Assembly: GCF_014647855.1 (NCBI RefSeq)
Contig: NZ_BMPZ01000006.1
Coordinates: forward strand, 119,471 to 183,470
Reading direction: 5' to 3'
Source: Shewanella gelidii
GTDB lineage: Bacteria; Pseudomonadota; Gammaproteobacteria; Enterobacterales; Shewanellaceae
Length of the DNA stretch: 64,000 nucleotides
The position numbers and the translations under genes are program-made. Numbering within the stretch: the stretch's first letter is position 1; each line of letters begins with the position of its first letter. The notes under the pieces were generated by a model. It saw only the letters and a list, made by a program, of their open reading frames with translations, made no database searches and was not told where the DNA came from. Shown here piece after piece: positions 39,239 to 47,578 of this stretch.

Positions 39239-39260
39239 CTTGACCCTACTAGGGTTCAAG
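39239..39260. promoter_or_regulatory. near-perfect inverted repeat upstream of the GGDEF gene
   Basis: CTTGACCCTA and TAGGGTTCAAG face each other about one base apart; the left arm contains a good -35 (TTGACC). A palindrome starting within a -35 is typical of MerR-type promoters. It lies 58 bp before the GTG of the diguanylate cyclase. The rest of the 39064-39317 gap holds nothing I recognise. Confidence 0.4.
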
Positions 39261-39317
39261 CATCATGCTTAACTTGTCCTAAACTGTACTCAGTACTGCA
39301 TTCAATCGGGAAACAAC

Positions 39318-40904
39318 GTGGCTACAAACCAGCTTGATAATGGCAAAAATATTGTAATACGCACCCTAAAAACAATGGCAAAAGTCGATGCCAATTTGGC
39401 GACGGATGTCGAGCAAGTGATTACGCTGCTCCAGGATGAAAAGAACCCGAAAACAATAGAGCGAACGTTACAGAATTTTCAAATGACCATTGTCAATTCT
39501 AAGAACGCAGAAGACGTCTCAAAAAGAGCTGCACAAAAGAAATTTAAAAAATTATTAGAAAAACTAGCCAATAAATCAGATTTACCGGTCCACTTTTCTC
39601 AGTCTTTAAAGACCATACTTAGTACAAACTTAGCAGACAGCACTTCTATTTTAGAAGAAGTAGGACAAGCCTTCAGTCAAATTACCACCGAGTTGGCATT
39701 ATCTGGAGAAGAAGGTCACGTCGAGTCAAAGGGCAAAAAGAAAGACCTCAATAACTTCACTGCCGCGGATTTTAGTTGGACTGGCCGCTCCATTTTAAGT
39801 GGCATTAAGCCAATTTTAAAATCATTAGCAAACCAATACCCTGAAAACAGCGACGTGAAAGGGTTGCAGCATAAATGTACACAACTCGAAAAGAATTCAA
39901 ATCTAGACGTTTTCCAAGTCGTAGAGCTGATGGAAGGCACATCAAATTTGGTGACGGTATTATCGAGTGCGCAAGCCAATCGCGACACTTCATTTTTAGC
40001 TCAAATCAATAAAGATTTATTGCAAATTCATAGTGCGATGAACCAGCTTGAGTCCACTCAAAATGAATTTAGTCAGAACCAAGGTAAAAGCCTACAAGAG
40101 CTAGAGAATAGCCTAAAGCATTTCGAAAAATTAAGTGAAGACGCTACCAACCTGCCACAACTTAAAAAAAGCTTTGCTGAAAATATTGGCGCGATGAAAG
40201 GCAACATTGGAACTCTAGTACAACAGCATCAAGAGTACAAACAAGAACAAGAGGCCCGATTTAGTAAAGTTAAACAGCAACTAAAAACGTCTCTTAAAGA
40301 ACAAGACAAATTGCGGATCAGTTTAGAAGTGTCGGAACAAGCCTCACTACTTGATGAGCTTACCCAAGTTGGCAATCGCAAGGCTTATCACAATGCTACG
40401 GTCGAAACCGATGAACAATACCAAGACGAATTCAACTCAGTTGTTTCTTCAATCATCATCTTAGACATTGATCGGTTTAAAGGGATTAATGATCAGTACG
40501 GGCATGAGCTTGGGGATAGGGTGCTCGTACGGATTGCGAATATATTGAAAAAACGTACTGAAACCTTGCGTAAAAAAGTTAATTGCCAGCTGTCTCGTTA
40601 TGGCGGTGAAGAATTTGTTATTGTAATGCCAGCAACACCTACAAAAAAAGCTGCGCTCATTGCAGAGCTCATACGTCAGGAGATTGGCAGCTATGAGTTT
40701 GAAGATGACGATGGCGAACCCATCATTATTACTTGTACCTGCGGTGTAGCGGAATATAGCCCGCTATACAATAAAGCAGATGAAGTTTTTAAACTTGCTG
40801 ATAAATGTTTATATCTCGGCAAGAGCTCTGGACGAGATCAAGTCCGCTATTTTCACCGTGGTGAAGCAGTTTTATACACAATAGCACCACAAAAATCGTC
40901 GTAA
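39318..40904 (+). CDS. diguanylate cyclase (GGDEF domain) with long helical N-terminus
   Basis: The 528-residue protein makes the second messenger c-di-GMP. The GGDEF domain fills residues about 345-520, with DELTQVGNRKAY, IIILDIDRFKGIND and the catalytic RYGGEEFVIVMP (GGEEF, active form). An RxxD inhibitory site is not obvious. The N-terminal 340 residues are soluble, helical and partly coiled-coil (LKKSFAENIGAMKGNIGTLV, QHQEYKQEQEARFSKVKQQL) without a known sensor domain. No membrane segment. GTG start at 39318. Similar long helical cyclases occur in Vibrio and Shewanella. Confidence 0.9.
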   Translation: MATNQLDNGKNIVIRTLKTMAKVDANLATDVEQVITLLQDEKNPKTIERTLQNFQMTIVNSKNAEDVSKRAAQKKFKKLLEKLANKSDLPVHFSQSLKTILSTNLADSTSILEEVGQAFSQITTELALSGEEGHVESKGKKKDLNNFTAADFSWTGRSILSGIKPILKSLANQYPENSDVKGLQHKCTQLEKNSNLDVFQVVELMEGTSNLVTVLSSAQANRDTSFLAQINKDLLQIHSAMNQLESTQNEFSQNQGKSLQELENSLKHFEKLSEDATNLPQLKKSFAENIGAMKGNIGTLVQQHQEYKQEQEARFSKVKQQLKTSLKEQDKLRISLEVSEQASLLDELTQVGNRKAYHNATVETDEQYQDEFNSVVSSIIILDIDRFKGINDQYGHELGDRVLVRIANILKKRTETLRKKVNCQLSRYGGEEFVIVMPATPTKKAALIAELIRQEIGSYEFEDDDGEPIIITCTCGVAEYSPLYNKADEVFKLADKCLYLGKSSGRDQVRYFHRGEAVLYTIAPQKSS

Positions 40905-40999
40905 TAACGCAACACCGCATGGATTTGTTTTACAAACTCGCTAAATGGCCGTCGTAAAATCTGTGTAACAAGCGTGCCGGAAATCGTTCAAGAAAATCC

Positions 41000-41338
41000 C
41001 ATGATTTTTATACGAATATATTGGGTTTTATCCAAAAAACTGAAGTGCCGTTTAGTGAATATAAACGGCTAACTGTCGTGTCTCCCCAAGCGCAATGCGG
41101 TGTAGAATTATTGCTTGAACCAATCGCTTTCTAACCAGCTCAATTGTACCAAAAGGCTTTGAAAGAAGCTGGTATTCCCTAGACAACATTCGCTGTCGGC
41201 GTTATTAACGAAGAATACGCTCGACTAACAAAGCGTGGCGTTGAATTTTCAATTGTTCCGAAGGAAGCAGCAAAGGTTATCATTGCGGTATTGGATGATA
41301 CGTGTGGTAATTACTTCCAAATAATGAAGCAACTATAA
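41000..41338 (+). pseudogene. decayed VOC/glyoxalase-like gene
   Basis: One frame gives HDFYTNILGF, KTEVPFSEYKRLTVVSPQ, GVELLLEP, then a stop, QLYQKALKEAGIP, a second stop, and GVINEEYARLTKRGVEFSIV, IIAVLDDTCGNYFQIM. This order is the two-module VOC fold (FYT..LGF; VDGTELVLEP; EYERLTALGVEF; DDTCGN). Two in-frame stops and no start show that it is dead. No other gene is visible between the cyclase and 41482. Confidence 0.8.
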
Positions 41339-41482
41339 AAGTGTGAGTGGATAAGGATGCTCTTAATTACACCTATGTGTGCCTGAGTTATTTTTTAGTA
41401 TGCGTTCAATGTGGTTAAATAGCATGCCTTACCTGCCATCAGCGCGACACGGGAAATCTGGAAAAGCTATTTGGAGTTCAAT

Positions 41483-41905
41483 ATGTCAAAAATAGACAAG
41501 AAATCAGGAAGTTGTATTTGTGGGTCTGTACGTATTACCGCAATAAACCCCAGTATTAAGGTTGGTGCATGTCATTGTGGAACCTGTCGAAAATGGGGAG
41601 GTGGGCCATTCATGGAAATTGATTGCGGGACAGACATATTGTTCGAAGGCGAAGAATATATCACAATCTTTAATTCTTCAATTTGGGCAGAACGCGGCTT
41701 TTGTAAAAAGTGTGGCAGTCATTTGTTTTATCGCTTGAAAGAAACTCAACAACACATGCTCGCCGTAGGACTCTTCGATGACCAGGAAGAGTTAGTTTTT
41801 GATAATCAGGTGTTTATTGATAGAAAACCTTCGTTTTACAGTTTCTCAAACAAAACAAAAAATTTGACTGAGAAACAAGTTTTCGAAATGTATGGCCCTT
41901 TATAA
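41483..41905 (+). CDS. GFA/CENP-V-family zinc protein
   Basis: The 140-residue protein has the beta-tent fold signature of the Gfa family: GSCICGSVRI (first CxC-type pair), ACHCGTCRKWGGGPF (second cluster) and GFCKKCGSHLFYR (third), giving two zinc sites. The founder was called glutathione-dependent formaldehyde-activating enzyme, but most members lack proven function. ATG at 41483, preceded by TTGGAG. Confidence 0.88.
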   Translation: MSKIDKKSGSCICGSVRITAINPSIKVGACHCGTCRKWGGGPFMEIDCGTDILFEGEEYITIFNSSIWAERGFCKKCGSHLFYRLKETQQHMLAVGLFDDQEELVFDNQVFIDRKPSFYSFSNKTKNLTEKQVFEMYGPL

Positions 41906-42117
41906 AAAGCCGCATAACAGGCATTTTTCTGAGAAGGAATAGCACATATTCGATTACCCATGCTTCTCAATTGTGACGACTATAGCCCAGAGCCTGATGC
42001 CCAGAGCAGCTTAGGGGGGTAAACTAACTTTACTTTATGGAACATTATGGTGTATCCCCAGTTCAAACTAAGAGTTATGTCACGGGACTTACATAAAGGC
42101 TTATTAACAGTGAATAT

Positions 42118-43104
42118 CTACTCAATAAATTTGGCGCGTTTTTTCAACCTAGGAGATAGGGTAAGGCCCCAACGATACAATTCAGATTTACTGTAAATAT
42201 ATTCTCCTCTGATTGGCGTGGTAACCTTTGGTATTCTTCCCGTGGCAAGGCTTTCGTTTAAAATTAGCGCTGCATGTTTTCCCTGATCATATCCTCGCAT
42301 CAATAAACCTCCTATCGCTTTACCCTTTCCTACGGAGTACTTCCAAAAGGCGAAAAGAGGAATAGAGCTATGTTGACTGGTCCACCGCGAAGTACTATCA
42401 AGAGGTACCTGCTTATCATTGTCATCTTTAAGTGCTGCGTAATTTGAAATTATAAGTGCATCATAATCTTTGTCAGAAATAGTATTGACCTTATTTTTCC
42501 AATCGCTGTAGCTATTGGTGAGGTATGTATCAACCACATAGTTACTGCGATGTATTGCACTTTTTCCATAAAGCGAGGTTTGAATAATGGCGTCTGATGT
42601 TACCCCATTGTCCATCATCAGTAAGATTTTCTTTGTTTTCGGAGTTAAGATATGAAAAATTGAAGCAGCTGAACGCTCTAACAGGGGCCTTTCTAGTACT
42701 CCGGTAACATTTAGTGGTAGAACGCCACTGGAGAAATAGAGCCTTGGATTATTATTAATCCCCATGAAAACCACAGGAATATTTAGTTTGCTAATTGAAT
42801 CTCCCAGCAACCTTAAAGCATTGTCATCCATCAGCACAACAATATCAGGCTTTCGGCGTTGCACCTCGTCCAACGCCGATAGGGCCTTTTGTCTAAATTC
42901 GCTAGGAGGAATGCGCTTGGTGTCCATCTCAAAATAGTCGACGTCATGCTTTGGATCGACATGCTCGTCAAAGCCCTGCCGGCATTCTGCACTCCATGTG
43001 TAATCTGAGTGATAACTATTGATGATCAAAACCTTGTCCGCCGTTGAAAAAGGACTCCAGAACAGCAGGAAAATAAAATAATATTTAATATAATAGCGTC
43101 GCAT
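42118..43104 (-). CDS. ABC-transporter substrate-binding-like protein (PF04392 type)
   Basis: The 328-residue protein has a signal peptide (residues 1-22, ending FSTA) and a periplasmic-binding fold: KVLIINSYHSDYTWSAECRQGF, then KPDIVVLMDDNALRLLGD and IPVVFMGINNNP. Such proteins bind small ligands either for ABC import or as free sensors for membrane-bound signalling proteins. No permease or ATPase is nearby, so the second role or an orphan state is likely. The ligand is unknown. Confidence 0.75.
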   Translation of the reverse strand: MRRYYIKYYFIFLLFWSPFSTADKVLIINSYHSDYTWSAECRQGFDEHVDPKHDVDYFEMDTKRIPPSEFRQKALSALDEVQRRKPDIVVLMDDNALRLLGDSISKLNIPVVFMGINNNPRLYFSSGVLPLNVTGVLERPLLERSAASIFHILTPKTKKILLMMDNGVTSDAIIQTSLYGKSAIHRSNYVVDTYLTNSYSDWKNKVNTISDKDYDALIISNYAALKDDNDKQVPLDSTSRWTSQHSSIPLFAFWKYSVGKGKAIGGLLMRGYDQGKHAALILNESLATGRIPKVTTPIRGEYIYSKSELYRWGLTLSPRLKKRAKFIE

Positions 43105-43262
43105 GATACCCGCTCATAATATCTTGTTGAGCATGTCGATTCGTAAATGAGTTTTACAAGCCGATTCCGGAAAATGTAATTCCCCATGCCGATGTATTAC
43201 TTCATTGTAGTTGAACCATATTCGTAACTGTAATGATTAAGCTATTTATGTCTTCATTTGAG

Positions 43263-43747
43263 TCAGCGACCTCGCCGCTGGAGTGTTGGTTTCACCTGTT
43301 GATGGCGTGGTCGAAGAGCTCGTTATCGCCTCCATTGGTGGTGTGGTGACGCCAGCTCAGGAGCTTCTTAAAATTGTACCCATTAGTGAACGAGGTAAAC
43401 AGCAATTAGAAGTGGAGGCAGGACTGCTCAATAAAGATATTGGCTTTGATCATACTGGTCAAGTTGTTGAAATCAAAGTAGACAGTTTTCCTTTTACTAA
43501 ATATGGGGTCATTGATGGTGAGGTTACAGATATTTCTGCCGATGCGAGTGAACATGAGCAACTAGGGTTACTTTTTCCTTTAAAGGCGTCACTGGCAACC
43601 GGCCGAATTAAGGTTAATGGTAAGTGGATCAATTTAAAACCTGGTATGTCTGTCACAGTAGAAATTAAAACTGGTACCCGACGTCTAATGGAGTTTTTAT
43701 TAGCACCATTAATGCGTGGAGTGAGTGAAGGAGCGCGCGAGCGTTAA
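43263..43747 (+). pseudogene. type I secretion adaptor (HlyD family), C-terminal fragment
   Basis: About 155 residues matching the end of HlyD-type membrane fusion proteins: VSPVDGVVEELVIASIGGVV (second lipoyl half), LEVEAGLLNKDIGFDHTGQ, FPFTKYGVIDGEV and LKPGMSVTVEIKTGTRR, ending EFLLAPLMRG. The first two thirds, including the membrane anchor and hairpin, are absent and there is no ABC exporter nearby. A broken leftover at an insertion boundary; a prophage remnant begins 30 bases later. Confidence 0.82.
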
Positions 43748-43933
43748 ACTATCAGTCAACCTGCAATATATTTAGTAACCCTATATGCATTCGGGATGGT
43801 CGGCCATGGGCTACAATGGTGCGCCCTGGTACTTCGAATTTGTGATCGTGGGTATTGCAGTCAGCACGCTTGGCCTAATGCGTTTATTTCCTGTTTTCTG
43901 GCAGCTCAAAGCGCCAAAGGCGAGGGCAGAGCC

Positions 43934-44125
43934 ATGATTGAATTTCTAGCCATTATCAAAGCGGGTGGGCTCACAGGGGGCGCAGCATTTGCCGCAGTGC
44001 TCATTCTGTGGAAAGTCCAATTTTCAATAGAGAAACAAGCCAAGGCGCTAACAAAGGTAATCACTGATATTGATAAACGTGTTGTTGCGCTTGAAGTTCG
44101 TACAGAGGTGAAAAAAGATGTTTGA
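43934..44125 (+). CDS. prophage small membrane protein, 63 residues (second copy)
   Basis: One hydrophobic helix (GGAAFAAVLILWKVQF, residues about 14-29) followed by a charged helical tail (KQAKALTKVITDIDKRVVAL). It is nearly identical to the protein at 61580-61771. The ATG overlaps the stop of the truncated holin-like frame. It is intact but outside a complete phage genome, so it is probably not functional alone. Confidence 0.75.
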   Translation: MIEFLAIIKAGGLTGGAAFAAVLILWKVQFSIEKQAKALTKVITDIDKRVVALEVRTEVKKDV

Positions 44126-44261
44126 TAAATTACCAACGAACTATGCAGTTGACCTTCGAACACCAGATCCGGTTATCGTGAAGATTCAGCCCAGCAAAGA
44201 ATTGCTGTTTGTCATACTCGCATTTGCCGCTGTCGGGGCAGCATGGGTAAAAAGCCGCTAA
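44118..44261 (+). CDS. prophage small membrane protein, 47 residues (second copy)
   Basis: MFDKLPTNYAVDLRTPDP at the start and a C-terminal hydrophobic helix (ELLFVILAFAAVGAAWV). Same protein as at 61764-61907. It overlaps the preceding gene by eight bases in another frame. Its conservation in both prophage copies, with synonymous changes (CTA/CTT-type differences), supports that this very short gene is real. Confidence 0.75.
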   Translation: MFDKLPTNYAVDLRTPDPVIVKIQPSKELLFVILAFAAVGAAWVKSR

Positions 44262-44334
44262 CTAGAATCTTTTCTCGAACTATCATAGAATAAGATTGTT
44301 GACGCTATCGTCAATTAGCATTAGAGGCGACACA

Positions 44335-44811
44335 ATGAGTGCAGCAATTATTGGTGAAACAGTATTAGGATTACTTATACCAGTTTCAACAATTAAGAGT
44401 GTTACAACGAATACCAAAGCTGTAAGCGCTAAAGCAAAGATTGATAAAGGTATTCGACATCTAACTAAAGGTATGGATTTAACTCTTAGTGGTGTTATTG
44501 ACTTAATAGAGCTAGAAATAGACAAGTTACTTGATACAGAGACTAGCTCTTTGAGTGATGAAGAACTGGCTAATTTCAAAGAAATAGTCGATAAAGTGCA
44601 CCCTTTGATCACTGGTTTAACTGGTTCAGATTTTCCAACTGAAACTTTAAATCTAATTTCAAAGATGAATGAAAGAATTAATCTTTGGCTTAATCTGGAA
44701 CGCCAGATGAGGGATGGTCTTGCCGTTCCAAAAACAATTGACCTTCAAAAAATTGACAAGGCAGTCAACACTGGGAAAAAGGATTTTGGGGCGTCATGGG
44801 TAGAAGCATAA
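44335..44811 (+). CDS. candidate antitoxin-position protein, unknown family
   Basis: The 158-residue protein begins with a hydrophobic stretch (AAIIGETVLGLLIPVSTI), then is helical and acidic (SGVIDLIELEIDKLLDTETSS, LSDEELANFKEIVDKV). It is not a recognisable DNA-binding antitoxin such as YafN. It lies directly before, and overlaps by 16 bases, a YafO-type toxin gene, the position where the antitoxin is normally encoded. ATG at 44335 with AGAGGCG upstream. Its role as antitoxin is inferred only from position and overlap. Confidence 0.6.
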   Translation: MSAAIIGETVLGLLIPVSTIKSVTTNTKAVSAKAKIDKGIRHLTKGMDLTLSGVIDLIELEIDKLLDTETSSLSDEELANFKEIVDKVHPLITGLTGSDFPTETLNLISKMNERINLWLNLERQMRDGLAVPKTIDLQKIDKAVNTGKKDFGASWVEA

Positions 44812-45176
44812 AAGTTTTTCATACAAGCCAGTCTTTCTGGAAAGACGAAGAAGTCTCAGTAGTAGTTGAGCAGTTCAAAAAATACAAATCAGAACAAAAC
44901 ACTCCTATTTCCTTTGGCAGAGACGCTCCTTTGGTTCGCCCAAGTGACGCTAAATATGCAGGGCTACAACACCTGCATTTAGGTAGTTTTAACGCAATCA
45001 CTAATCAATATCATAGAACATCAGATAGCTGGCTAATCTATACGTCGGGATTTGATAACCCACATTTTTTTTTACTCATCGATATTTTGACACCAGACGC
45101 ACATGAAGAAGCAAATAATATTGACTTAATGAATAGATACATTGCTTTTGCAAACTCATTTAGGCAAGAACACTAG
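44796..45176 (+). CDS. yafO: YafO-family toxin (ribosome-dependent mRNA interferase)
   Basis: The 126-residue protein matches recalled E. coli YafO along its length: FKKYKSEQNTPISFGRDAPL against FISYKRDGVLPDIFGRDAL, HLHLGSF against HIHLAN, QYHRTSDSWLIYTSGFDNPH against QFSRTNDEAHLVYCQGAFDE, and LLIDILTPDAHEEANN against LLIAILKPEPHKLARD. YafO cleaves mRNA on translating ribosomes. The usual partner YafN is absent; a longer unknown protein precedes it. This lies in the cargo position of the decayed prophage. Confidence 0.82.
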   Translation: MGRSIKVFHTSQSFWKDEEVSVVVEQFKKYKSEQNTPISFGRDAPLVRPSDAKYAGLQHLHLGSFNAITNQYHRTSDSWLIYTSGFDNPHFFLLIDILTPDAHEEANNIDLMNRYIAFANSFRQEH

Positions 45177-45198
45177 CTCTTATTGGCCCACTACTAAA

Positions 45199-45843
45199 AT
45201 GAATACTGCAGATATAGCTTACATCCTTGATTTTATACCGTTTCTTTTTAAAAGTATCGGAAGTAGTGAGTTGCTTTCGCTAGCTGGTGTTGTCGTTTCC
45301 ATATCAGCTATGGCAATAGCAAGCTCAGCGCATAAACATAGCAAAAAAAGAAGCTTGTATGCGTCGTTAAGCAGTGTAAGAACACGGTTTGCAAGCTTAA
45401 TGAACTCTGCAAATTCCGATGTTTTAACCTTGACTGAAGTCAGGCAAGAATTCGTAGATGTACGCAGAGATTGTCAATCAACACTTAAATTCGTTGATAC
45501 GTTAGATCAGGACCTTGTTGAATTAGCAGAAGTTAAGCGATACTTAACTGAAATAATAGAAAATGCTGACAATAAAATGGCAAAATGCCAAGAGCTAATA
45601 AACCGTTTAGAAGAAAAAAGGGTAAATGTAGTTGAAGCCGCTAAAGAAGTAGAGCAGCTTTACCAAAATAGCAAACTTACTTCTCGAGATGTAGACAAGC
45701 ATGAAGGCTTACTTTTTGGAATAGAGCTAAATTTTCACGAAACAAAAGGTGACCTATTAGTTTGGAAATCTGACATTAATCACGCCCACAGGTATTTAAG
45801 GGTGCATACAAGGCCGTTATTACGTTTGGACAACCCAGACTAG
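45199..45843 (+). CDS. membrane-anchored coiled-coil protein, third gene of the YafO cluster
   Basis: The 214-residue protein has one N-terminal hydrophobic region (FIPFLFKSIGSSELLSLAGV followed by VSISAMAIASSA, residues about 10-40), a basic stop-transfer stretch (HKHSKKR), then about 150 residues of charged helix with coiled-coil character. No family recognised. ATG at 45199 is preferred to an earlier in-frame TTG overlapping the toxin. The stop lies at the edge of the next prophage gene fragment. Confidence 0.65.
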   Translation: MNTADIAYILDFIPFLFKSIGSSELLSLAGVVVSISAMAIASSAHKHSKKRSLYASLSSVRTRFASLMNSANSDVLTLTEVRQEFVDVRRDCQSTLKFVDTLDQDLVELAEVKRYLTEIIENADNKMAKCQELINRLEEKRVNVVEAAKEVEQLYQNSKLTSRDVDKHEGLLFGIELNFHETKGDLLVWKSDINHAHRYLRVHTRPLLRLDNPD

Positions 45844-45985
45844 TCGTTACCATCTGTTAGGCCACATCTGTATCTTTTTATAAACACAGGTTCTCTGTCT
45901 CTATAAGGCTTATGATTCCTAGGCTTATCTATCAGTTTGGATGCACTAGGCATTCGTCCTAGAGCTTCACACATAGGCTCAATTA
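45840..45985 (-). pseudogene. 3' fragment of the prophage right-end regulator gene
   Basis: The minus-strand frame ends PMCEALGRMPSASKLIDKPR, then NHKPYRDREPVF. The intact prophage gene at 63213-63635 ends YMCKELGRLPSAETNCQPR, then NHKPWRNREPDF. The N-terminal helix-turn-helix part is missing, replaced by ISAs1 sequence. It marks the right limit of the cargo slot in the decayed prophage. Confidence 0.82.
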
Positions 45986-46232
45986 TTATCTCTACTATCG
46001 AACCTGAGCAGTTCCATGAATGCTTCATCAGTTGGATGTTATCGGAACACACTCTGACAGAAGGCCAACTAGTGGCCATTGACGGGAAAACTATTCGTGG
46101 TTCGTACAACCGTGAAGATAGAACCAGCACCATCCATATGATCAGTGCCTATGCTTCCTCAAATAAACTGGTGCTGGGGCAGCTCAAAACCTAGCAAAAA
46201 AGCAATGAGGTAACAGCGATCCCTGAGCTGAG
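45983..46232 (+). mobile_element. ISAs1-family transposase fragment
   Basis: One frame reads TIEPEQFHECFISWMLSEH, LVAIDGKTIRGSYNR, IHMISAYASSNKLVLGQ, a stop, then SNEVTAIPEL. This is the N-terminal part of ISAs1 transposases (IDGK carries the first catalytic aspartate; EKSNEITAIPEL follows in the family). It is 5'-truncated at the prophage gene and 3'-truncated at the IS10-like fragment. Confidence 0.82.
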
Positions 46233-46797
46233 GTAAAACGTTTGCCAAATTTTCAAGAAAACGGTTGTGGCTGCGCGGTGAATTGCTATCTCTACAGGCT
46301 TAGCTTCAAACAAAAACGTGCGCTCGTAGAGAGTCACACTTCGACCTTGAACACTGATGGACGCACACAAAGTCATCAACCTCAATTGTTCACGAACATT
46401 GGCCCAATCAACGAGAATTATGGGCATAGGGTTGGCACCACAAAGATGGCGTGCATGCCATTGATATATAGCCATTCGGTCATTATTAAGGTGGTGATTA
46501 CCGAGTAATCGGTCAATGGGTTTAATGCTGTGCTTAGCTGCCACATTGCCCGAAATGTTACGGCCTAGCTGGGTTAATGAGAGTTGATTACCATCGAGTA
46601 ATGACTTATTTGCAACTATCAGAGAACTAAGACATTTTTTGTGAATTGTTGGGCATTGCATCGCTAGCGATTGATGTAGTATGTTGATGTCGCGCATGGT
46701 GTTGTTCTAGTTTGTTTTTGGCGAAATTGATTAGTTCAAACAGCACCATGCGTGTCTACTAATTGATTGTAAAAGAAATTATCTGGGGATTCCCTAG
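46233..46797 (-). mobile_element. IS10-like (IS4 family) fragment, right part
   Basis: The minus strand encodes the transposase N-terminus (MRDINILHQSLAMQCP, LLGNHHLNNDRMAIYQWHAR, MPIILVDWANVREQLRLM, RSVTLYERTF), after which the frame diverges and ends. The outer end CTAGGGAATCCCC is an IS10-type terminal repeat. 46459-46797 is nearly identical to 17594-17933 (about a dozen differences by eye), but this copy retains more of the transposase and has lost its other end. The end abuts an attC core, as in the copy at 17.3 kb. Confidence 0.85.
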
Positions 46798-46802
46798 ATT
46801 GG

Positions 46803-46811
46803 GGCGTTAGC
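46803..46811 (+). other. attC R' core, left edge of second cassette run
   Basis: GGCGTTAGC lies five bases after the IS10-like end and 16 bases before a gene start, the layout of a cassette junction. The rest of this attC was presumably removed or displaced by the insertion. Confidence 0.65.
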
Positions 46812-46826
46812 TTTTTTGGAGGCACC

Positions 46827-47471
46827 ATGAAATGTGTAGCAATAGGGTTCGTATTATTTGTCGTATCAAACTTTAGTTACGGAGCTCATATACAACTTCA
46901 CAATGGCACTGAAATTGAAGTTTGCAAGGATATATTCAAACTTCGTCTTTCTAACACTACCAAGAACTTCTCCGAAGCTATTAACCTTATTGCTGATGAA
47001 AATGGGATACCAAAATGGGAAGAAGGTCTCCTTTTAAGAAACCCTAAATACCTAGAAAAGTCAGCATATTTTGATATAGATAATGATGGAATCGATGAAA
47101 GTGTCTCATCTTTATTTACATGGCTTTCTGGTAACCCTGGTGAATATTATAGAGTTATAGAACAAGATAAATTAAAAGCTTTTAACCGTTTCACAGAAAG
47201 AGATCTTTATTCCTTACCGGGTTTATATTCTTATCATCCTTGGCCTTATAGAGATTTAGGTGTTTTCTTCTTTTCAATAAGCCCTTTTAAATTCAAAGGA
47301 ACTTTTTACCTAGGGTTAAAGGATAATAATTTCGGAAAAGAAGAGTTTATGGAAAGGAGCTTTTTAATTGTCAAATATTCAAATGAAATGCTCGACTTTG
47401 GTCAGAACAATTACGGTAAAACATCTAATATAGAGGTTGTTTGTAAATTTGTGTACGCAAATAAGAGCTAA
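46827..47471 (+). CDS. cassette gene: secreted protein, unknown function
   Basis: The 214-residue protein has a signal peptide (KCVAIGFVLFVVSNFSYGA, residues 2-20). The mature part includes AYFDIDNDGIDESVSSLFTW near residues 88-107, a D-x-D-x-D-G-style calcium-binding loop such as those in secreted proteins with EF-hand-like repeats. No enzyme family recognised. TTGGAGG is the ribosome site. The stop lies inside the start of the next attC, typical for cassettes. AT-rich compared with the core genes. Confidence 0.7.
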   Translation: MKCVAIGFVLFVVSNFSYGAHIQLHNGTEIEVCKDIFKLRLSNTTKNFSEAINLIADENGIPKWEEGLLLRNPKYLEKSAYFDIDNDGIDESVSSLFTWLSGNPGEYYRVIEQDKLKAFNRFTERDLYSLPGLYSYHPWPYRDLGVFFFSISPFKFKGTFYLGLKDNNFGKEEFMERSFLIVKYSNEMLDFGQNNYGKTSNIEVVCKFVYANKS

Positions 47472-47566
47472 CAAGTCGTTAAAGCTGTACAAATAAAAGT
47501 TGGCTTTTGCTCCTTCGTCGCGTATTTTAGCCAACATATTCTTTGCCTCTTAACGAGGCGTTAAAT
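47465..47566 (+). repeat. attC recombination site
   Basis: R'' GAGCTAAC at 47465-47472 and R' GTTAAAT at 47560-47566. Inner arms TCGTTAA/TTAACGA and GTTGGCT/AGCCAAC pair. About 100 bp long. Confidence 0.85.
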
Positions 47567-47578
47567 GGAATCCAATTT

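Larger units (their letters stand above)
43777..44261 (+). mobile_element. end of a second, decayed corticovirus-like prophage
   Basis: These 485 bases repeat 61424-61907 with about 20 differences counted by eye. They contain the last 53 codons of the holin-like gene (43777-43937, no start), then complete copies of two small membrane-protein genes. To the left, the match stops abruptly at HlyD-fragment DNA. To the right, it ends at the stop of the 47-residue gene, exactly where the intact prophage switches to its cargo gene. Confidence 0.9.
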
